From Candidatus Portnoyibacteriota bacterium (GTDB lineage Bacteria > Patescibacteriota > Minisyncoccia > Portnoybacterales > GWB1-42-6): 7,256 nucleotides of DNA. This document shows positions 1-6,500 of this stretch, piece by piece. Each line of letters starts with the position of its first letter. Position 1 is the first letter of the stretch. The notes under the pieces are model-generated. The model was not told the origin of the DNA. It ran no database searches and worked only from the letters and a program-made list of their open reading frames with translations. Both the position numbers and the translations under genes were made by a program. Location of the stretch: contig JAQUNU010000035.1 of assembly GCA_028717445.1 (NCBI GenBank), positions 1-7,256 on the forward strand, read 5' to 3'.

Positions 1-134
1 TCCACGTCCACCCGCTTGGCTTCGCCCAGACGCATAATCGAGCCCTCCCCGAATTTCTCTTTTATCTCATCGATTGCCGTCTCCATCGCCTTTATCTTTT
101 CGTTCTTTTCCTCTCCTTCGTTTTGTTTTGTCAT
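1..134 (-). CDS. recA: RecA recombinase, N-terminal 44 codons (partial, cut by window edge)
   Basis: RecA coats single-stranded DNA as an ATP-dependent filament, catalyses strand exchange and, where LexA exists, triggers its self-cleavage. Only the N-terminus is visible: a charged lead (MTKQNEGEEKNEK), a helix (IKAMETAIDEIKEKF), then the hallmark GSIMRLGE at residues 33-40 followed by VDV. Recalled from memory, E. coli RecA has FGKGSIMRLGE at the same place, so identification is firm despite the short length. This part is the N-terminal helix that packs against the neighbouring subunit; the Walker A loop and ssDNA-binding loops lie outside the window. The start is the ATG at 134-132, because a TAA stop lies in frame two codons upstream. 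The 20 nt before it are A/T-only or nearly so, with no Shine-Dalgarno sequence. No LexA-type box (GAAC-N4-GTTC or CTGT-N8-ACAG) was seen upstream. Confidence 0.94.
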   Translation of the reverse strand, partial: MTKQNEGEEKNEKIKAMETAIDEIKEKFGEGSIMRLGEAKRVDV

Positions 135-161
135 AGATTAAAATTAATTTACTTTATTCAA

Positions 162-189
162 ATTATCTAATAATAAACCAAACCGCCAA
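162..189 (-). promoter_or_regulatory. Probable sigma70-type promoter of recA
   Basis: On the minus strand a -35-like TTGGCG (189-184) is followed after 16 nt by a -10-like GATAAT (167-162), placing the start of transcription near 155 and giving a leader of about 20 nt before the recA ATG. The -35 lies in an 11-nt string, TTATTGGCGGT (192-182), that recurs exactly at the -35 of the proposed ftsK promoter. The -35 matches consensus at 4 of 6 bases and the -10 at 5 of 6. This is prediction from sequence only; the shared string raises confidence somewhat. Confidence 0.4.
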
Positions 190-220
190 TAAAGGCAATC
201 GCTTTTTCCCGTTTTTTTAT

Positions 221-328
221 TTTTCCGCAAGCTTGCATGAGGAAAATTTTAATAGAAATTCGCGGCGAACAAAGCGTCCGCCAGCCGACGAGGAATCCGC
301 CGGCGGATGATCCCGCATTTGCGTGGGA
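221..328. repeat. Cluster of short palindromes in the rodZ-recA spacer, possible interspersed palindromic element
   Basis: Several inverted repeats sit side by side. TTTTCC (221-226) pairs with GGAAAA (241-246) and encloses the perfect 10-bp palindrome GCAAGCTTGC (227-236). TTCGC-G-GCGAA lies at 259-269. TCCGCC occurs at 277-282 and again at 296-301; the second copy is half of the perfect 14-bp palindrome ATCCGCCGGCGGAT (295-308), so the two copies compete for the same GGCGGA arm. TCCCGC-ATTT-GCG(T)GGGA at 311-328 is a hairpin with one bulged base. The block from about 261 to 330 is much richer in G+C than the flanking spacer. None of the hairpins is followed by a U-run on the minus strand, so it is not an obvious rodZ terminator. 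The architecture resembles REP/BOX/MITE-like intergenic elements; whether it is repeated elsewhere in the genome cannot be seen here. Confidence 0.5.
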
Positions 329-363
329 CGAATTCAAAAGACAGACTTTAACTTGGCGTAACT

Positions 364-981
364 CTATTCCACAATTATATTTCTCTGAATCTCCGTCTTT
401 TTCCCAAACCGGTTCGCCGCCTGAATTTTTAGAATATTTAATCCCGGACTTAGATTGATTTCCTGCCGGAATGAGCCGTCATCTTCGACATAAAGCTGTT
501 CTCCGTTAACGGTCAGTTTGGCCGAAGGATCGCTTCGCCCATGAAGCTCAATCGAAGAACGGTTTATCATCAGGTCTTCCGAAGGATAATCCAAGATAAT
601 TTCGGGCGCCGCAACTAGATTATCAAATTGAAAAAAAAGATAAATCAAAATAAAAAAACCAATCAATATGAAAAGCGCCAAACTGAAGGTTTTAGGCGTA
701 ATAAAAAACTTGGGATATTTCAAGGCAGAAAGCGGTCGAAGACCCGGAGAAAAAATGCCGGCCTCGCGTCGGTATTCAGCCAAAATTTCTTTTTCTTCCA
801 ATCTAAGCGCTCGCGCGCATTTTTTTAAAAAACCCTGCATATAAACAGGGGCTGGCAGTTCTTTGATTCTTCCCGCTTCCAAAAGTTCGATATATTTTGA
901 TTGCACTTTTGCTTCCCGGGATAGATCGTTAATTGAAAAGCCCGCTTCCTTGCGTGCCTTTTTTAATCGTTCGGACAACAT
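364..981 (-). CDS. RodZ-like protein: cytoplasmic helix-turn-helix, one membrane span, extracytoplasmic Ig-like domain
   Basis: A 205-aa single-pass membrane protein. Residues 1-70 form a RodZ-type helix-turn-helix (HTH_25): LSERLKKARKEAGFSINDLS, then a recognition-helix region with YIELLEAG and the family signature P-A-P-VYMQGFLKKCARAL (43-59). Residues 81-98 are a basic juxtamembrane stretch, and 99-118 are a hydrophobic span (SLALFILIGFFILIYLFFQF), predicted cytoplasm-in. Residues 125-205 form a beta-rich domain with NGEQLYVEDDGSF and an LSPGLNILKIQAAN turn, resembling the glucodextranase-B/Ig-like modules common after RodZ-type HTHs in CPR bacteria rather than the RodZ C-terminal domain. 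In the RodZ family the HTH binds MreB and anchors the cell-shape machinery; DNA binding is uncertain. The ATG at 981 is the first start after an in-frame TGA (1047-1045); only a weak AGG precedes it. The stop is TAG. It lies 81 nt after ftsK and is probably cotranscribed. Its position before recA matches B. subtilis rodZ/ymfM. The role is inferred from family and context. Confidence 0.88.
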   Translation of the reverse strand: MLSERLKKARKEAGFSINDLSREAKVQSKYIELLEAGRIKELPAPVYMQGFLKKCARALRLEEKEILAEYRREAGIFSPGLRPLSALKYPKFFITPKTFSLALFILIGFFILIYLFFQFDNLVAAPEIILDYPSEDLMINRSSIELHGRSDPSAKLTVNGEQLYVEDDGSFRQEINLSPGLNILKIQAANRFGKKTEIQRNIIVE

Positions 982-993
982 AGCCTGAATGAT

Positions 994-1061
994 GCGAATA
1001 TCGCGAATGGCATGAATTTTTCTTCCATCCGAAATATTCGTCTTTCATTCGCGATATTCGC
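994..1061. repeat. 16-bp perfect inverted repeat filling the ftsK-rodZ gap
   Basis: GCGAATATCGCGAATG (994-1009) and CATTCGCGATATTCGC (1046-1061) are exact reverse complements separated by 36 nt. A degenerate extra copy of the arm (GAAATATTCG, 1031-1040) sits in the loop. In the transcript the hairpin starts one base after the ftsK TAA and closes 12 nt before the RodZ-like ATG, so it fills the gap and abuts the position of any ribosome binding site. There is no U-run after it on the minus strand, so it does not look like an intrinsic terminator. It could act as mRNA stabiliser, translational brake, or simply be a resident palindromic repeat. Confidence 0.75.
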
Positions 1062-1062
1062 G

Positions 1063-3225
1063 TTATAATTGTTGGTCTTCCGGCTCTGAAAAATGTTCCG
1101 CGCCGGTTTCGCGACTAAGATAAACTTCACGCGGCTTGGCGCCATCGCCAGGACCAATAATTCCTTTATCTTCCAAAATATCTAGAAGCCGCGCGGCTCT
1201 GGCGTAGCCGACTCTTAACCGCCGTTGGAGCAACGAAGCCGAGGCCTTTCCTGCTTCAACCACCAAATCCTTGGCTTGCTCATAAAGATCGTCATCAACA
1301 TCATCCGCTCCGCCGCCCCAAAGATTGCTGCTGCCGCTGCCCGACTCGGATTTTCCTCGGGTTATTTCATTGCTAAAATCAGCCTTCCCTTGTTTACCTA
1401 AAAATTCGGCGACTCGCTTCACTTCTTTATCCGAAGCAAAAGCGCCTTGGACACGCCTGGGCTTGGAAACATCTCCGGAAAGGAAAAGCATATCGCCGTT
1501 GCCAAGCAGTTTTTCAGCGCCGGAAGCGTCTAGAATCGTCCGTGAATCAATTCCCGAAGCAACCTGAAAAGCAATTCTGGAGGTAATATTGGCCTTGATA
1601 AGCCCGGTAATAACCTCAACCGAAGGACGTTGCGTAGCCAAAACCAAGTGGATGCCGACCGCTCTGGCCATCTGGGCCAGGCGGACAACCGCCGCCTCAA
1701 CATCCCGGCCGTGCGAAGCCATAAGATCAGCCAGCTCATCAACAATAATAACGATGTAGGGCATCGGTTCTTCAAGTTTCCCTTCGATAAATAACTTATT
1801 ATAACTTAAAATATCGCGCGCCTGAACCCGGGAAAGAACATCAAAACGCCTTTCCATTTCGCCAACAGCCCAACGCAAAGCGTTGACTGTATTTTGCGCG
1901 TCCACAATAACCGGCGTCAAAAGATGCGGCAAACCGTTATAGATCGGAAATTCAACACGCTTGGGGTCAATTAAAATAAATTTAAGAAAATTGGGCGCGT
2001 GCCTAAAAAGTAAACTCAAAATAACGGAATTCAAACAAATTGTCTTTCCGCTGCCGGTTGCGCCAGCGATCAAAAGATGAGGCATCTTTGCCAAATCCGC
2101 ATAGATTGGCAAACCGGCCACGTCCCTCCCTAGCGCCAAAGTCAGCATTTTTCCATTTTGGGCATATTCCGGCTGCTCCATCAAATTTCTCAAACGAACC
2201 TTCATCGCCGCTTTGTTAGGTAATTCCACGCCAACCAGCGAACGGCCGGGAATCGGAGCCTCTATCCTGATCGGGTGAGCGGCCAGGGCAAGCGAAAGGT
2301 CGTTCTGCAAGGAAGTAATCTTTGAAAGTTTGATGCCCTGCGCCGGACGCAAGGTATATTGAGTGACGGTTGGGCCGATATTTACTTCCGCCATTTCAAC
2401 TTCAATGCCAAAATGCTGAAGCGTCCGCCTGATGATATTGGCATTAGCTTTAATATCGCCGCTGGTCGGCTCGCCGCTATCTCCTTCAAGAATATCAAAA
2501 GGGGGAAGCTTGTAATCCTTAAGCGTAAACTTAGAGTTAAGCATAATTTCCGGCTCATTCTTCTTTACTTCCTTTTTGGGCTTCTCGGGGTTTTTAACAT
2601 TTATTTCCTCGTCTATGCCATTAAATTTAAAAACTGGCGAAGGCATCACCTTTTTAACTAAAGAGGATAAAATTGACGGGTTTTCCGCTTCTGCCTGATC
2701 GGTCGACTCATTGTTATCATCTTTTGAATTCCTCCGCCAAAAAGATTTAAGTGGAATATCAAAAGCAATCAAGACCGATATTAATACCAAGGCTAATAAA
2801 ATTATATAGGAAGCGTAGATACCGAATCCGCGCGAAAGCGGCCAAACGGCGATATAACCGATATAACCCCCTCCATGGCTTTCGCCGCTTTTTAGTATCA
2901 ACTGGAATAAACCAAGCAAGCTGATAAGGAAGATGCCAATACCGATAAAAGAAGTGCCAAAAACATCTTTATGTAACGATTTTAAGAGCGCGATCCCGAC
3001 CAGAATCAGGGAAAGCGGAAGAATAAAATAGCCCCATTGGCCAAAAGCCAAAGCGGCAAATTTATAAAAATAAACGCCAAATTTCCCAGCTAGGTTAAAA
3101 ACGCTCAAAAGAGAGAGTAAAGCGAAAACAAAAACCAAAACGGCGATAATGCCTTTTTTGGTTTCATCATTCAAATAAAGCCGCGGTATTTTCGGGCCTT
3201 TATCCTTTCCGTTTTTCCTTCCCAT
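1063..3225 (-). CDS. ftsK: FtsK/SpoIIIE family DNA translocase
   Basis: Septum-anchored, ATP-driven double-stranded DNA pump that clears and segregates chromosome ends at division and, in many bacteria, activates XerCD recombination at dif. The protein is 720 aa, close to SpoIIIE size and far shorter than the E. coli protein with its long linker. Residues 25-45, 56-82, 90-111 and 135-156 are hydrophobic membrane segments. Residues 165-235 are a short charged linker. The alpha/beta motor follows: the FGIEVEMAEVNIGPTVTQY region (272-290), Walker A GATGSGKT (388-395), the FILIDPKRVEF motif (416-426), Walker B IVIIVDELADLM (491-502, D496/E497), and LATQRPSVEVITGLIKANI (529-547). A Gly/Ser/Asp-rich linker (about 624-646) leads to the winged-helix gamma domain (647-703) with RVGYARAARLLDILEDKGII, the surface that reads KOPS-type polar sequences. 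All catalytic motifs are intact. The ATG at 3225 has a strong Shine-Dalgarno sequence; the stop is TAA. Confidence 0.97.
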   Translation of the reverse strand: MGRKNGKDKGPKIPRLYLNDETKKGIIAVLVFVFALLSLLSVFNLAGKFGVYFYKFAALAFGQWGYFILPLSLILVGIALLKSLHKDVFGTSFIGIGIFLISLLGLFQLILKSGESHGGGYIGYIAVWPLSRGFGIYASYIILLALVLISVLIAFDIPLKSFWRRNSKDDNNESTDQAEAENPSILSSLVKKVMPSPVFKFNGIDEEINVKNPEKPKKEVKKNEPEIMLNSKFTLKDYKLPPFDILEGDSGEPTSGDIKANANIIRRTLQHFGIEVEMAEVNIGPTVTQYTLRPAQGIKLSKITSLQNDLSLALAAHPIRIEAPIPGRSLVGVELPNKAAMKVRLRNLMEQPEYAQNGKMLTLALGRDVAGLPIYADLAKMPHLLIAGATGSGKTICLNSVILSLLFRHAPNFLKFILIDPKRVEFPIYNGLPHLLTPVIVDAQNTVNALRWAVGEMERRFDVLSRVQARDILSYNKLFIEGKLEEPMPYIVIIVDELADLMASHGRDVEAAVVRLAQMARAVGIHLVLATQRPSVEVITGLIKANITSRIAFQVASGIDSRTILDASGAEKLLGNGDMLFLSGDVSKPRRVQGAFASDKEVKRVAEFLGKQGKADFSNEITRGKSESGSGSSNLWGGGADDVDDDLYEQAKDLVVEAGKASASLLQRRLRVGYARAARLLDILEDKGIIGPGDGAKPREVYLSRETGAEHFSEPEDQQL

Positions 3226-3237
3226 ATTCGTTTTATT

Positions 3238-3246
3238 CCTCCTCCT
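3238..3246 (-). promoter_or_regulatory. Shine-Dalgarno sequence of ftsK
   Basis: The minus strand reads AGGAGGAGG at 3246-3238, two overlapping AGGAGG cores, ending 12 nt before the ftsK ATG. It is the only strong, recognisable ribosome binding site in the window and supports the choice of start. The spacing is slightly long. Confidence 0.75.
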
Positions 3247-3266
3247 ATTTTTTTCGCTTGCTTATA

Positions 3267-3295
3267 ATTGTATCACTTTTCTGCTCCACCGCCAA
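3267..3295 (-). promoter_or_regulatory. Probable extended -10 sigma70-type promoter of ftsK
   Basis: On the minus strand TTGGCG (3295-3290) is followed after exactly 17 nt by TACAAT (3272-3267). The -10 is preceded by TGA, giving the extended -10 form TGnTACAAT. Transcription would start near 3260, leaving a leader of about 35 nt that carries the AGGAGGAGG site. The promoter lies downstream of the rpoC terminator, consistent with ftsK opening a new transcription unit. The -35 is inside the 11-nt string TTATTGGCGGT (3298-3288) also found at the recA promoter. Confidence 0.55.
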
Positions 3296-3389
3296 TAATA
3301 AAAATCCACACCCGCTAATGAAGCCCGTCAAAACTGTTAATCCCGAAACAGCATCAATTATTAATTGATTATTTTATTAATTTTATTGC

Positions 3390-3425
3390 ACTAAACTTAT
3401 TTGACGGCCGTCAAATAAGTTTAGT
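3390..3425. promoter_or_regulatory. Perfect 36-bp palindrome in the rpoC-ftsK spacer, candidate operator
   Basis: ACTAAACTTATTTGACGG (3390-3407) is followed directly by its exact reverse complement (3408-3425), with no spacer and no mismatch. No U-run follows it on the minus strand (the next bases are GCAATAAAATT), and the rpoC terminator lies upstream of it in transcription, so a terminator role is unlikely. Its centre, TTTGACGGCCGTCAAA, carries a -35-like TTGACG on each strand; on the minus strand an 18-nt spacer leads to TGCAAT (3390-3385), a weak -10 match. An extra half-site CCGTCAAA occurs at 3325-3332. The rest of the 311-nt spacer 3226-3536 holds the terminator, the ftsK promoter and ribosome site, and a 17-bp A/T palindrome (3353-3369, ATCAATTA-T-TAATTGAT). 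I see no gene in it. Confidence 0.6.
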
Positions 3426-3474
3426 AAAAAATTATTACAAAAATTACACAATCACTGGAAAAAATTCTAAAACT

Positions 3475-3510
3475 AAAAATCCACCAAGCTAGTGGCCTTA
3501 GTGGATTTTT
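3475..3510 (-). terminator. Intrinsic terminator of rpoC (possibly bidirectional)
   Basis: In the minus-strand RNA, AAAAAUCCACUAAG pairs with CUUGGUGGAUUUUU over 14 bp (one U-G wobble) around an 8-nt loop. The hairpin begins 26 nt after the rpoC TAG, and its 3' arm ends in five U, followed by AGUUUU. Read on the plus strand, the same hairpin runs into seven T (3506-3512), so it could terminate transcription from either side. This marks the end of the rpoBC transcript before ftsK. Confidence 0.8.
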
Positions 3511-3536
3511 TTCAAAAGGAATAAATCTTTCAATTT

Positions 3537-6500
3537 CTATTTTTCAATTTTGACGGCTTCTTTCTTTTCGTCTTTTTCTTGTTCCGCGCTTTCCTGACCC
3601 CGTCCTTCGGCATGCCAGCCGGTTCCAGCCGGGATCAATTTGCCGATAATGACGTTCTCTTTCAAACCGCGCAGATGGTCGGTCTTGCCGGCGATCGAAG
3701 CCCCGATAAGCACGCGCGCTGTTTCCTGGAATGAAGCGGCTGAAAGCCAACTGTCGGTCGTAAGAGAAACTTTACTGATGCCCATCAAAAGCTGAACAGC
3801 TGTCGCAATTTTACCGCTTTTCTTCCTGACCGCATCGTTTTCCATCAAAAAAGTCCCTTTTTCAATAATATCTCCGGCCAAAAGATTAGTATCTCCCGGA
3901 TCTTTGACGCGAACGCGAGAAAGCATTTGCTTGACGATAATCTCAATATGTTTATCGTTTATTCCTTCGCCCTGCGAAGCATAGATAGTCTGAACTTCCC
4001 GTAAAATATACCGCTGAACCGCCTCTTTTCCGGCTAATTTGAAAAGCTCCTTCAAATCAAGATGCCCTTCCGAAAGCTGCTGGCCGCGCTGAACGACATC
4101 GCCGGCCTTAACCCAGAGGCCCTGGTTGATCGGCACGGGATACGTCTTGACTTCATTCTTAAAAATGGCTTTTTTCTTTGAATCAAAAGTTTTGATTTTA
4201 CCCGTTATCTGAATGGTTCTCTGATTTTCTTTATCTTCAATTTCAACCACATGACCGTCTTGCTCTGAAATGACCGCCTTGCCTTTGGGAGGTCTCGCTT
4301 CAAAAATTTCATCGACGCGCGGCAAACCTTGAGTGATGTCGCCGCCGCCCGCCACGCCTCCGGTATGGAAGGTTCTCATGGTCAGCTGAGTGCCTGGTTC
4401 GCCAATCGCTTGAGCCGTCACAATCCCGACCGCCTCGCCTATTTTTACAAGCTGATTATTTCCGAGGTCATACCCATAGCACATTTGACAAACCCCTTGA
4501 CGGCATTGGCAGGTGATGACCGAACGAACTTTGATCTTGTTTAAGCCGGCTTCGTCTATTCTCTTGGCGGCCTGCTTATCGATCAGAACGCCTTTTTTAA
4601 CCAGAACTTTTTCTCCCGCTTTCACGTCTTCCAGGCTGACGCGTCCCATAACGCGGGCGCCGAGCGTCCGACCGGTTTCCGCGCCATCCTCGCGATAAAT
4701 AAAAATTCCGTCTTTGGCATTGCAATCAACTTCGCGGATAACCACATCTTGCGCCACATCAACCAGACGCCTTGTCAAATATCCGGCAGTTGACGTTCGA
4801 AGAGCCGTGTCGGCTGTTCCTTTTCTGGCGCCGTGAGTCGCGATGAAAAATTCCAAAACGTTAAAGCCCTCTTTAAACGAACTCTTAATCGGCAACTCGA
4901 TGATTTCACCGCTTGGGTTGGTCACTAAGCCTTTTATTCCCATCATCTGCGAAATCTGCCCCCAGGAGCCTCTAGCTCCGGAAACAACCATAGCCTTAAC
5001 CGAACCGTCCGGATCAAGCTCATCCACGACCATCTTTGAAATTTTATCAATAACATCAAACCAAATTTCAATAATTCTAGCCCTTCTTTCTTCACGAGTC
5101 AGCAAACCGTCGAGATATTGACGGTGCACGGTCTCAACATCTCTTTCCGCCAATTCCAAAAGTTCTTTTTTCTTTGAAGGCATTTTCAAGTCGTCCATGC
5201 CCCATGAAATGCCGGATTTAGTCGCGTATTCAAAACCGATTTCTTTAATCCTGTCTAAAATCTGCGCCGTCTTTTTAATACCGCATTTCTCGACTATTTC
5301 GCCGATAAGCGAAAGAAGAGTTTTTTTGCCCAATTCATTATTAATAAAATGAATTTCATGAGGCAAGATTTGATTGAAAATTATCCGGCCCGCCGAGGTT
5401 TCAATCAGCTCTTTGGGATTCTCCCGGTTGCCCGCCAAATTCAAAGACGAGGCGTAAACTTTTATTTTTGCCCGCAAGTCGATTTCGCCAAATTGATAAT
5501 ATTGAATAATTTCGTCCAGATTCTTGAAAATTTTCCCTTCGCCTTTTTTTCCTTCTTTAAATTGGCTCATCCAATAACAGCCGAGGATCATGTCTTGCGA
5601 CGGAAAAGCGATCGGCTCGCCTGTCGCCGGCTTCAAAAGGTTATTCGAAGAAAGCATTATTTTTTCGGCTTCTTCCTGGGCCTCTTTGGTCAGCGGCAAA
5701 TGGACGGCCATTTGGTCGCCATCGAAGTCCGCGTTGAAAGCGCGGCACACGATCGGATGCAATTGAATGGCGCTGCCTTCGATCAGAATAGGCTTAAACG
5801 CCTGAATGCCCAAGCGGTGCAAAGTCGGAGCGCGGTTTAAGAGAACGCATTTGTCGGCAATAACTTCCTCCAGTATTGCCCAGGCTTCGGTTGTCTCCTG
5901 TTCGATCAAACGGCCGGCTCCCTTAATATTATGCGCCATTTCTCTTTCAACCAGCTTTTGGATTACGAATGGTTTGAAAAACTCCAATGCCATGTGTTTG
6001 GGCAAACCGCATTGATAAAGTTTTAATTCCGGGCCGACAACGATGACCGAACGGCCGGAATAGTCCACTCTTTTTCCCAAAAGATTCTGTCTGAATCTTC
6101 CTTGTTTGCCCTTCAAAATATCGGCTAAAGACTTCAATTGCCGCTTTTGACCAGTGGCAGCCATGACTGGGCCCTGACCGCGGCGGGCTGAATTATCAAT
6201 CAATGCGTCAACCGCTTCCTGAAGCATTCTTTTTTCGTTTCGACAGACGACTTCGGGCGCGTTCAATTCGAGCAATCTTTTCAAGCGATTATTCCGGTTG
6301 ATGACCCGACGATAAAGATCATTCAGATCGGAGGTCGCGTATCGGCCGCCGTCAAGCGCCACCATCGGTCGCAGATCAGGCGGCAAAACAGGCAAAGCAG
6401 TCACAATCATCCATTCGGGCCTGAGCCCTGATTTTATCAACCCTTCGATCAGACGCAGACGTTTCATCAATTTTTTACGGGTCAGGTCAGCGCTTTTCTT

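Noticed and set aside
221..246. Terminator of the RodZ-like gene
   Set aside because: The hairpin is followed on the minus strand by AATAAAAAAAC rather than a U-run, so it does not fit an intrinsic terminator in the direction needed.
135..363. LexA/SOS box upstream of recA
   Set aside because: Neither GAAC-N4-GTTC nor CTGT-N8-ACAG is present on either strand; the single GAAC (267-270) lacks a partner half-site.
237..458. 73-codon plus-strand reading frame in the recA-rodZ spacer
   Set aside because: It runs through the palindromic block and into the 3' end of the RodZ-like gene on the opposite strand, has no ribosome site or recognisable domain, and its first half is simply translated palindrome.
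963..1157. 64-codon minus-strand reading frame across the ftsK-rodZ junction
   Set aside because: It overlaps the 3' end of ftsK in another frame, reads through the inverted repeat, and has no recognisable content.
3390..3425. 36-bp palindrome as the rpoC terminator
   Set aside because: No U-run follows it on the coding strand, and a well-formed terminator hairpin already lies between it and rpoC at 3475-3510.
5349..5840. 163-codon plus-strand reading frame
   Set aside because: It lies wholly inside rpoC on the opposite strand, across conserved catalytic sequence including NADFDGDQ, so it is a coding shadow. The other plus-strand frames inside rpoC and ftsK are rejected for the same reason.
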